From the NCBI GenBank assembly GCA_023410875.1, contig JAEYPH010000120.1, positions 1 through 43,020 on the forward strand: a DNA stretch of 43,020 bases, written 5' to 3'. Below the pieces are notes generated by a model. It saw only the letters and a program-made list of their open reading frames with translations. It was not told the origin of the DNA and made no database searches. The translations under genes and the position numbers were made by a program. The stretch is from Bacillota bacterium. GTDB lineage: Bacteria; Bacillota; Clostridia; Christensenellales; UMGS416. Below are positions 33,000 to 39,946 of this stretch, piece by piece. Every line of letters starts with the position of its first letter. The stretch's first letter is position 1.

Positions 33000-34601
33000 T
33001 CAGCCCTCCGTATTCTGGTCCACCGCGCCGGCCTGGCAGCGCAGCAGCTCGTATTCAATGCTGTCCACCAGCGCCTGCATGCTGGCGGCGATGACGTCGG
33101 TGCTCACGCCCACGGTGCTCCACTCGCGCTCGCCGTCGGAACTGACGATGACGACGCGCACGCGGGCGGCGGTGGCCGCGCGGCTGTCCAGCACGCGCAC
33201 CTTGTAGTCGGTCAAATGCACCTTGGAGAGCACTGGGAAGAACACCTCCAGCGCCCGGCGCAGCGCCTGGTCCAGCGCGTGCACGGGGCCGTCGCCCTCG
33301 CCGGCGGTCACCTGTTTGCGGCCGCCCACATCCACGCGCACCGACCCATAGGCGCTGATGCCCGTGGCCTCGTCGGGCTCCTCCCCCAATATCTTATAGT
33401 AGTCCACGGTGAAGAACGGCTGGTAGGGCTTGATGCTCTTGCGCACCAGCAGCTCGAAGGACGCGTCGGCGCCCTCGAACTGATAGCCCTCGTGCTCCAG
33501 CTCCTTGAGCCGCTGGGTCAGCGCGGCGATCTGGGGCGAATCGCGGCCCACGTCGGGGTACAACCCGCCGATGCGCTGGGCCAAGGCCGTGCGCCCGGCC
33601 ACCTCCGACAGCAGGAACTGCCGCTCGTTGCCCACGGCGGCGGGGTCCACATGCTCGAAGCTCTCAGAGAGCTTGCTGACGCCGTCGATGTGCATGCCGC
33701 CCTTGTGGGCGAAGGCGTTGCCGCCCACGTAGGGCGAGCGGTCGTCCAGCGCCACGTTGCACAACTCCGCCACCGTGCGGGCGGTGCTGGTCAGGTTGGC
33801 CATCTGCTCCGCCGGCACGCAGTCATACCCCAGCTTCAATTGCAGCGTGGGCAGCAGCGCGCTTAGGTTCAGGTTGCCGCAGCGCTCGCCATAGCCCAGG
33901 AAGGTGCCCTGCACGTGCACAGCCCCGGCCTGCACGGCTGCCAGGCTGTTGGCCGTGGCCAGGCCGCTGTCGTCGTGGCAGTGGATGCCGACCATGCCGG
34001 GGAAGGCCGCGTCCGCCGCGCACACCGCCGCGGCCACGTGCTCGGGCAGCGCGCCGCCGTTGGTGTCGCACAAAGCCAGACACACAGCGCCGCCCTGCAC
34101 CGCCGCCGCCAGCACCCGCATGGCGTACTCTGGGTTGCGCAGCCAGCCGTCCACAAAGTGCTCGGCGTCGAAGATGACCGTGCGCCCCCTGTCAGCGAAG
34201 TAGCGCATGGTTTCAGCGATCAGGTCCAGGTTCTGTTCCAGCGTCACGCCCAGAATGCGCTCGGCGTGCAGATCCCACGCCTTGCCAAAAATCGTGACGA
34301 CCTCGGTTTCCGCGCCCAGCAGCGCCGCCACCGAAGGGTCCTCGTGCACGGCCATGCTCTTGTGGCGCGTGGAACCAAAGGCCGTGATCTTGGACTGGCG
34401 CAGCCGAAGGGTGCGGGCGCGCTCCAGAAAATCCCGCTCCTTGGGGTTGCTGGCGGGGTTGCCCGCCTCGATGTAGGGGATGCCGAATTCGTCCAGCGCC
34501 TGGCACAGCCGCAGCTTGTCACCCACGGAAAAGGTGATGCCGCGCGCCTGCGCGCCGTCGCGCAGCGTGGTGTCCAGCAGCTCAATGCGCTTGTGCGCCA
34601 T
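33000..34601 (-). CDS. cimA: (R)-citramalate synthase CimA
   Basis: This 533-aa DRE-TIM metallolyase has the catalytic start LLDTTLRDGAQARGITFSV and HCHDDSGLATANSLAAVQAG. The LeuA-type regulatory C-terminal domain begins near residue 400. DGAQARG in place of the DGEQSPG seen in leuA next door, and overall similarity to the TIGR00977 group, mark citramalate synthase. The enzyme condenses acetyl-CoA with pyruvate, giving a threonine-independent path to isoleucine through LeuCD and LeuB. I start at the ATG at 34601, eight nt after GAAGGAG; the GTG at 34610 overlaps the leuA stop. Confidence 0.9.
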   Translation of the reverse strand: MAHKRIELLDTTLRDGAQARGITFSVGDKLRLCQALDEFGIPYIEAGNPASNPKERDFLERARTLRLRQSKITAFGSTRHKSMAVHEDPSVAALLGAETEVVTIFGKAWDLHAERILGVTLEQNLDLIAETMRYFADRGRTVIFDAEHFVDGWLRNPEYAMRVLAAAVQGGAVCLALCDTNGGALPEHVAAAVCAADAAFPGMVGIHCHDDSGLATANSLAAVQAGAVHVQGTFLGYGERCGNLNLSALLPTLQLKLGYDCVPAEQMANLTSTARTVAELCNVALDDRSPYVGGNAFAHKGGMHIDGVSKLSESFEHVDPAAVGNERQFLLSEVAGRTALAQRIGGLYPDVGRDSPQIAALTQRLKELEHEGYQFEGADASFELLVRKSIKPYQPFFTVDYYKILGEEPDEATGISAYGSVRVDVGGRKQVTAGEGDGPVHALDQALRRALEVFFPVLSKVHLTDYKVRVLDSRAATAARVRVVIVSSDGEREWSTVGVSTDVIAASMQALVDSIEYELLRCQAGAVDQNTEG

Positions 34602-34606
34602 GGTTG

Positions 34607-36124
34607 TCACTCCTTCACGTCTTCGGCCACAAAGCGGTTGACCGCGGCCAGATAGGCCTTGATGCTGGCCTCGATGACGTCGGTGCTGGTGCCGCGGCCG
34701 CGCTCAGAGCGCCCGCCGTGGCTTAAGCGCACGTCCGCCACGCCCAAGGCGTCCTGGCCTTCGGTGGCCGAGTGGATGCGGTAGCTGTCCAACGTGAAGT
34801 CGCGGCTCACGAGCTTGTCGATGGCCTTGAAGGCGGCGTCGATGGGGCCGTCGCCGGTGGCGACCTGCTCCACGGGTTCCCCGCAGCGCGTCACGCGCAC
34901 GATGGCCGTGGCCGATATCGTGTTGCCGCTGTTGACGACGAAGCGGTCGAAGGCGTAGGTCTGGCTAACGCTGCGGGAATGGGGCTCCACGAGGGCCTCC
35001 AGGTCGCGGTCGTCGATGGTCTTCTTAAGGTCGGCCAGGCGCTTGAACTCGGCGGCCACCTGCGTCATGGTTTCAGCGTCCAACGCATAGCCCAGGTCCC
35101 GCAGGCGCTCCTCCAGCGCGTGGCGGCCGCTGTGCTTGCCCAGCACCATCTTGTTCTTCTGTATGCCCACGGTCTCTGGGCGCATGATTTCATAGGTGTC
35201 GCGGTTGGCCAGCACGCCGTGCTGGTGTATGCCAGCCTCATGGGCAAAGGCGTTGGCGCCCACGATGGCCTTGTTGGCCTGCACATCCTGGCCGATGATG
35301 GCGGACAGCAGCTTGCTGGCCGGGTACAGCTGCGTGGTGTCCACGGCGCACACGGCGTCAAAGTAGGCTTTGCGCGTGTGCAGCGCCATGACGACCTCTT
35401 CCAGCGAGGCATTGCCCGCCCGCTCGCCGATGCCGTTGACCGTGCACTCCACCTGCCCCGCCCCGGCTTGCACGGCGGCCAGCGTGTTGGCCACGGCCAT
35501 GCCCAGGTCATCGTGGCAGTGGGTGCTCACCACAGCGCGCTCGATGCCGCGGGTGTGCTCAAAGAGATAGCGGATGCGCGAGCGCATCTCGTCCGGCGTC
35601 GTATAGCCCACGGTGTCGGGGATGTTGACAACGCCGGCACCGGCGGCGATGGCCCGCTCGATGACCTGGCACAGGAAATCCGGATCGCTGCGCAGCGCGT
35701 CCTCGGCGGAGAACTCCACATCGTCGCACAGGTTGCGGGCCAGCGCTACCATGGCCGCCGTCTGCTCCAGCACCTGCTCGCGGCTCATCTTGAGCTTATA
35801 CTGCATGTGCACGTCGCTGGTCGCGATGAACAGATGGATGCGGGGCCGCCTGGCGTCCTTGAGAGCCTCGGCAGAACGCTCGATATCACGGGGCAGCGCG
35901 CGGCTCAGCGAAGCCACGATGGGTTCCTTGACATGCAGCGCCACCTGGCGCACGCTCTCGAAGTCGCCGGGAGAGGAGATCGCGAAGCCGGCCTCCAGGA
36001 TGTCCACCTTGAGCAGTTCCAGCTGGCGCGCAAGCTCGATCTTTTCCCGAATGTTCATGCTGCAGCCCGGTGACTGCTCGCCGTCGCGCAGCGTCGTGTC
36101 AAATACCTGAATGTTTCTTGGCAT
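34607..36124 (-). CDS. leuA: 2-isopropylmalate synthase LeuA
   Basis: This 505-aa protein has an N-terminal TIM barrel starting DTTLRDGEQSPGCSMNI, STHCHDDLGMAVANTLAAVQ and GERAGNASLEEVVMAL. The C-terminal leucine-binding regulatory domain includes the SERGRGTSTDVIEAS segment. It makes the first committed step to leucine from 2-oxoisovalerate and acetyl-CoA and is feedback-inhibited by leucine in the family. It is the first gene after the T-box, with AGGAGGTG before the ATG. Confidence 0.96.
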   Translation of the reverse strand: MPRNIQVFDTTLRDGEQSPGCSMNIREKIELARQLELLKVDILEAGFAISSPGDFESVRQVALHVKEPIVASLSRALPRDIERSAEALKDARRPRIHLFIATSDVHMQYKLKMSREQVLEQTAAMVALARNLCDDVEFSAEDALRSDPDFLCQVIERAIAAGAGVVNIPDTVGYTTPDEMRSRIRYLFEHTRGIERAVVSTHCHDDLGMAVANTLAAVQAGAGQVECTVNGIGERAGNASLEEVVMALHTRKAYFDAVCAVDTTQLYPASKLLSAIIGQDVQANKAIVGANAFAHEAGIHQHGVLANRDTYEIMRPETVGIQKNKMVLGKHSGRHALEERLRDLGYALDAETMTQVAAEFKRLADLKKTIDDRDLEALVEPHSRSVSQTYAFDRFVVNSGNTISATAIVRVTRCGEPVEQVATGDGPIDAAFKAIDKLVSRDFTLDSYRIHSATEGQDALGVADVRLSHGGRSERGRGTSTDVIEASIKAYLAAVNRFVAEDVKE

Positions 36125-36153
36125 CGATAGCGCACCTCCTGATGAATTTTAGA

Positions 36154-36427
36154 TACAAAAAAACCTCGCTCCTATGTTGCCATAGAGACGAGGTTTCCCT
36201 CGCGGTACCACTCTACTTGCCCTTGTGAGGGCCTCTTGTTCGGGTTCATGGCTTGCGCCTTAAATCCTACGGCGATAACGGGCCGACCGTGCACCCTAAT
36301 CCAAGTTCCATGTTTCAGGCGGCAGGCTCAGGAGTGAGTTGAAAACGCTGTGCCCCTCCGGCTCGCACCATCCGCCGGCTCTCTGAAAGGGGTTTTGTCG
36401 CGTTCCGTTCTCCATCATCGCCTTGTG
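36154..36427 (-). promoter_or_regulatory. T-box leader of the leuA operon (leucine type)
   Basis: The minus strand carries a stem I region (AGAGAGCC..., GGTGCGAGCC) and the T-box core AGAGTGGTACCGCG at 36201-36215. A terminator hairpin follows (36161-36196, loop TTGC) with a run of seven T. UGGU in the bulge would pair with an ACCA tRNA end, which fits tRNA-Leu (discriminator A). A CTC triplet in AACTCACTCC (36340-36331) is a plausible leucine specifier. Uncharged tRNA-Leu would stabilise the antiterminator and turn the operon on. Confidence 0.92.
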
Positions 36428-36433
36428 ACGCAT

Positions 36434-36462
36434 AGTATAACAGGCGGCCAAGACATTGACAA
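36434..36462 (-). promoter_or_regulatory. Sigma-A promoter of the leuA operon
   Basis: TTGTCA (36462-36457) and TATACT (36439-36434) are exactly 17 nt apart, with a TG extended -10. A palindrome CAACAT-CGA-ATGTTG (36460-36474) overlaps the -35 and could be an operator. Transcription would begin near 36427 and enter the T-box leader. Confidence 0.85.
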
Positions 36463-36523
36463 CATCGAATGTTGCGCCGGATTTCCGGTTTATTGACCGC
36501 ATTATTCGCCTCGCCATTATTGG

Positions 36524-36945
36524 CTATTTGTTCTTCCAGAACAGCGTCATGCCAGCGCCCTGGCCGGCAGCGGGCCGGGCCCGAAAGCCGTAGCGCTCAT
36601 AAAAAGCCTCCTTGCTCTCGGCGGCCATTAGGCCCACCACGGCGTTCTCGCAGGCGGCGCCGGCGATGTAGGCCATGACGCGTTCCATGAGCGCCGCGCC
36701 GATGCCCTGCCCCTGGTACTCCGGGCGCACAATGACGTCCTGTATGTAGAACACCGTAGCGCCATCGCCCACGACCCGAGCGCAGCCCACGGCTTGCTGA
36801 CCCGCCATGCCGTAACGTGATGCAGCGAAGCGCGCAGCGCCCGGCCGGTGGCTTCATCCTCGCGCTGATGCCAGTTCACACATCGGCGCAGTTCCTGTAT
36901 GGCTTCCACCGGGGGTATGTCCTCGCGGAACTCGATGCCTTCCAT
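36524..36945 (-). pseudogene. GNAT-family N-acetyltransferase, frameshifted
   Basis: Two frames together make one GNAT protein of about 139 residues. From the ATG at 36945 the first frame gives MEGIEFREDIPPVEAIQELR and continues to about 36810. The second frame, open from 36808 to 36524, gives ARVVGDGATVFYIQDVIVRP and EYQGQGIGAALMERV (acetyl-CoA loop Q/RxxGxG/A). The join needs one missing base near 36808-36812. The product would be an acetyltransferase of unknown substrate. It may be a true decay event, a sequencing error, or reinitiation at the ATG at 36808, whose frame would lack the first beta strands. Confidence 0.8.
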
Positions 36946-36985
36946 GTTCGGCCGCCCCAAACCACTTTCTTCAGATTCCTTATAT

Positions 36986-37013
36986 TATATACACAGAACG
37001 CTACATATGGACA
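36986..37013 (-). promoter_or_regulatory. Possible promoter of the GNAT gene
   Basis: A TATAAT on the minus strand lies about 40 bp before the GNAT ATG in an AT-rich pocket, with a weak TGTCCA 18 nt upstream. It follows the hairpin at 37014-37041. Confidence 0.35.
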
Positions 37014-37099
37014 GGCCCGGAAACCGCAAGGTCTCCGGGCCCTCAGAATCAGCGGCAAAGCTACCATGAAGGCTTCCCCTGGAGGGGAAGGCATAGCTT
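37014..37099 (-). terminator. Pair of hairpins after the GH2 gene
   Basis: Two strong hairpins lie within 100 bp of the GH2 stop. One at 37058-37099 has inner stem CTTCCCC/GGGGAAG and outer stem AAGCTA/TAGCTT. The other at 37014-37041 is a 12-bp stem with one G-U pair and a GCAA loop. Neither has a good T-tract on the minus strand, so termination is likely but not classical. Confidence 0.4.
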
Positions 37100-37110
37100 A
37101 CCAAAAAGCT

Positions 37111-38844
37111 CTACTCTTCGATGGCGGCCTTCCTTATATTGACAGCCCTGATGCGGGCGGCGTCGTGCTTGGGCGCACGCTCGTAGGTGTAAAGGCCGTT
37201 GACCTCCAGCTCCACATCGGTCAACTGCGTGTAGCAGAAGGCGCACATGCGCGGGTGGTTCAGCAGCGCCATGGTCAGCTTCTCGTAACGGTCATAAAAC
37301 TCCTCGTGGGACTTGGGCCGGTCGCCGTAGCCCCAGGATACGTCGTCGCTCTGGCTGGGGTTCCACCAAATGCCGCCGTATTCGCTGACGAAGTAAGGCT
37401 GACCATCGTAGCTCTCCCGGGTCGGGAAGTTTATGTAGGCGTCGCCGTTGTGCAGGCCCTCATAGCGCGCGGCGAAGGTCTCGGGGTTCTGGTCGTAGTC
37501 GTGCACGTCGTAGATGTCGGTGACGACGTGCAGATAACCCGACGTGTCGATGACCGGGCGGGTGGAGTCGAAGGCCTTGGTCGCGGCGTACACGGTTGCC
37601 AGTATCGCGTTGTCCTGTATCGTGCGGGCGTCGCCGGTCTCGTTGAAGGGGCACCAGCCCACCAGCGCCGGGTGGCTGTAGTCCCGCTGCAGCGTCTCCA
37701 TCCACTCGGGCAGGAAGCGCTCCAGGCCATTGGGGTTGGAAAGGTCCAGCCCCCAGTTGGCGTGCTCGCCCCACACCAGATAGCCCAGCTTGTCCGCCCA
37801 GTAAAGGTAGCGCTCCTCGAACATCTTCTGGTGCAGCCGCGCGCCGTTGAAGCCCATCTCCAGGCCCAGTTCGATATCCCGGCGCAGCGCCTCGTCGGTG
37901 GGCGCGGTGTAGATGCCGTCGGGGTAAAAGCCCTGGTCCAGCACCAGCCGCTGGAACACCGGCTTGCCGTTGAGGTAGATCTTGCGGTCGTCGAAGCTGA
38001 CCGAGCGCAAGCCGAAGTAACTGTCCACAGCATCAGTGGCTTCGCCACTTTTTATGAGTTCCACACGCAGGTCATATAGTCTGGGAGCGCCGGGCTCCCA
38101 CAGGTGCTTCTCGCTCAGGGGCAGCGTCAGGCGGGCGGTGCGGCCGTCTACAGCCACGGAGGCGCTGCCCATGGGCGCGCCTTCAAAGCTGGCGCTCACG
38201 GCCAGCTCGTGGCCGCCGCCGTGGCCACTCAAGCGGGCCTCCACGTGCAGCGCGCCGCCGGCGGCGTCGGGGGTCAGCAGCAGGCGCTGGATGTACAGCT
38301 TGGGTACGCTCTCCAGCCACACCGTCTGCCAGATGCCGGTCGTGCGCGTATAAAGGCATGCATAGGAGGCGTAGCGGTGGCTCTGCTTGCCCGTGGGCTG
38401 CAGGCCCGAGCGGGTGTTGTCCCGGGCGCACACGACCAGCGTGTTCTCACCGGCTTTGAGCGCCGCGGTGATATCAAAGGTGAAGGATGAATAGCCGCCG
38501 CGGTGGGTGCCCACGCTCTGGCCGTTTACCCAGGCCTCGGTATCATAATCCACGGCGCCGAAGTGCAGCAGCACGTTCTGGTTCCAGCCCTGCGGCAGCG
38601 TGAACGTGCGGCGGTACCACACGGCATTCATAAAGTCCAGATGGCCCACGCCGCTCAGGGCGCTCTCCGGGCAGAAGGGCACCAGAATCTGGCTGCCCAG
38701 CGCCTTGGCCTCGGGCAGGCCGCGCTCGCGGCCAGTGTCGGCGTCGTCAATTTCAAACTGCCAGGTGCCGTTCAGGTTGATCCAATCTGGCCGCACCATC
38801 TGCGGGCGGGGGTATTCGCTGCGGGGGATCGTGATATCCGCCAT
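37111..38844 (-). CDS. Glycoside hydrolase family 2 enzyme (beta-galactosidase/beta-glucuronidase-like)
   Basis: This 577-aa protein has a GH2 sugar-binding N-terminal domain (GTWQFEIDD, WYRRTFTLP, GGYSSFTFDI), an immunoglobulin-like middle and a TIM barrel. The acid/base candidate is Glu402 (CPFNETGD) and the nucleophile Glu488 (VSEYGGIWW). There is no signal peptide, so it acts in the cytosol. It is short for LacZ (about 1000 aa) and resembles the compact GH2 group; the sugar cannot be read from sequence. The start at 38844 has an AGGAGG site. It is divergent from an AraC regulator. Confidence 0.9.
   Translation of the reverse strand: MADITIPRSEYPRPQMVRPDWINLNGTWQFEIDDADTGRERGLPEAKALGSQILVPFCPESALSGVGHLDFMNAVWYRRTFTLPQGWNQNVLLHFGAVDYDTEAWVNGQSVGTHRGGYSSFTFDITAALKAGENTLVVCARDNTRSGLQPTGKQSHRYASYACLYTRTTGIWQTVWLESVPKLYIQRLLLTPDAAGGALHVEARLSGHGGGHELAVSASFEGAPMGSASVAVDGRTARLTLPLSEKHLWEPGAPRLYDLRVELIKSGEATDAVDSYFGLRSVSFDDRKIYLNGKPVFQRLVLDQGFYPDGIYTAPTDEALRRDIELGLEMGFNGARLHQKMFEERYLYWADKLGYLVWGEHANWGLDLSNPNGLERFLPEWMETLQRDYSHPALVGWCPFNETGDARTIQDNAILATVYAATKAFDSTRPVIDTSGYLHVVTDIYDVHDYDQNPETFAARYEGLHNGDAYINFPTRESYDGQPYFVSEYGGIWWNPSQSDDVSWGYGDRPKSHEEFYDRYEKLTMALLNHPRMCAFCYTQLTDVELEVNGLYTYERAPKHDAARIRAVNIRKAAIEE
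38036..38055. repeat. In-frame palindrome copy B
   Basis: GTGGC-TTC-GCCAC (38036-38048) plus flank is identical at 19 of 20 positions to 28397-28416 in the PHP gene. Here it encodes part of IKSGEATD between the jelly-roll and barrel domains of the GH2 enzyme. Confidence 0.8.
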
Positions 38845-38874
38845 GGTTTCATCCTCCTGTAAAAAGTCGGTTTC

Positions 38875-38895
38875 TTGTATTATAATGCTATACAA
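38875..38895. promoter_or_regulatory. Divergent promoter/operator between the GH2 gene and araC-type gene
   Basis: The gap of about 98 bp contains a perfect 6-bp inverted repeat TTGTAT-N9-ATACAA with TATAAT inside it. The same box reads as TATAAT on the plus strand and lies next to ATTATAATACAA on the minus strand. It can serve as the -10 for the GH2 gene and as an operator for the divergent regulator. Confidence 0.45.
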
Positions 38896-38942
38896 TTGGG
38901 CATTCCATGTGCTTATTACGCATAAAAGTGAGGTATCTGCGC

Positions 38943-39758
38943 ATGACAGAGGACATCACGAGTTTTGTACACGATTCCGGCGCTCAGCCCTTCTATCTGC
39001 AGATGGCCGGCATCTCCTATTGCGACGGCGCCTACCGCATCGAGCGCGCCTTGAGCGACGTCACGGTTATGGAATACATCCTGAGCGGCCAAGGAGACGT
39101 GTGGGTGGAAGACCAGAACTTCACCGCCACGGCGGGCGATTTCTACGTGCTGCCCCAGGGCAGCAGGCACCGCTACCAATCCGACGGCCGCAACCCCTGG
39201 GTCAAGATCTGGTTCAACGCCCGCGGGCCGCTGATGGATGCGCTGGTGCAAACCTACCGGTTGCAGGGCGTCTATCATGTGAAGGGCGCGCCGCCGGAGC
39301 TGGAGCCTCTGTTCCGCGCGCTGGTGGAGGACGCGCGCAGCCACCGCGCCGACGCGGCGGCGGCTTTTGCCCAGGCGGCGCTGGATGCCCACGCCGTGGT
39401 GCAGGCGGTAAGCCTGCATCTGTATGGCGGTGGCGCGCCTGACGAGGCCCAGACGCTGCGGCGCTATCTGGACAGCCATGTGGGGCTGGAAGTGAGCCTC
39501 TCGGCGCTGTCGTTGCTGATCCACCGCTCACCTTCGCAGACGATACGCATCTTTCATCGGGCCTTCCACACAACGCCCTATGATTACCTGATGCACAAGC
39601 GCGTGGAGACGGCGCGTTTGCTGCTGCAGAACACCAACCTGTCCGTTCGGGAGATCGCCTTGAAGCTGCAGTTTTCCGATGAGCATTACTTCAGCAACTA
39701 CTTCAAAAAGAAGACCGGCATGTCGCCAACACGGTTCCGGCGAGGCAGTTTTCGCTAA
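38943..39758 (+). CDS. AraC-family transcriptional regulator
   Basis: This 271-aa protein has an N-terminal cupin-like sensor domain (about residues 10-150, including AGDFYVLPQGSRHRYQSDG). The C-terminal double helix-turn-helix DNA-binding domain spans about 175-268 (LSALSLLIHRSPSQTIRIFH and LSVREIALKLQFSDEHYFSN, then YFKKKTGMSPTRFR), the AraC/XylS signature. I start at the ATG at 38943 with GTGAGG upstream; the one at 38907 lacks a site. The divergent GH2 glycosidase is its probable target, so the effector is probably a sugar or glycoside. Confidence 0.93.
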   Translation: MTEDITSFVHDSGAQPFYLQMAGISYCDGAYRIERALSDVTVMEYILSGQGDVWVEDQNFTATAGDFYVLPQGSRHRYQSDGRNPWVKIWFNARGPLMDALVQTYRLQGVYHVKGAPPELEPLFRALVEDARSHRADAAAAFAQAALDAHAVVQAVSLHLYGGGAPDEAQTLRRYLDSHVGLEVSLSALSLLIHRSPSQTIRIFHRAFHTTPYDYLMHKRVETARLLLQNTNLSVREIALKLQFSDEHYFSNYFKKKTGMSPTRFRRGSFR

Positions 39759-39946
39759 TATCGATACCTTGTGTTACCATTCATGCGCAAAAAAGCACCA
39801 TTTAGCGCATTTGTACTTCTTTTTTAGGCAAAATCGCCTAAAACATGTTTAACCTCTTTCCATTGTGGAATTTATCATTTGGTTTACATATCCGATCTTT
39901 TTCACGCGCTACGAAATCAAAAAAGATTGCTCCACAGGAGGTCTTT
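39759..39946 (+). other. Intergenic region upstream of the chemoreceptor
   Basis: This 188-bp AT-rich stretch has a hairpin TTTTAGGC-AAAATC-GCCTAAAA (39822-39843) without a following T-run, so it is only a doubtful terminator for the araC-type gene. At 39891-39898 TCCGATCT resembles a sigma-28 -10 (GCCGATAT), but the -35 is poor. AGGAGG (39936-39941) is the ribosome-binding site of the receptor. Confidence 0.6.
39891..39898 (+). promoter_or_regulatory. Possible sigma-28 -10 box for the chemoreceptor
   Basis: TCCGATCT keeps the CCGAT core of the SigD -10. No clear TAAA lies 15 nt upstream (TTAT is found instead). Chemoreceptors are common SigD targets, which is the main reason to list it. Confidence 0.3.

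Noticed and set aside
34772..36073. A 433-codon plus-strand frame opposite leuA
   Set aside because: Antisense shadow; composition reflects the reverse complement of leuA codons.
39822..39843. Rho-independent terminator after the araC-type gene
   Set aside because: The stem is perfect but no T-run follows on the plus strand; kept only as a hairpin in the intergenic description.
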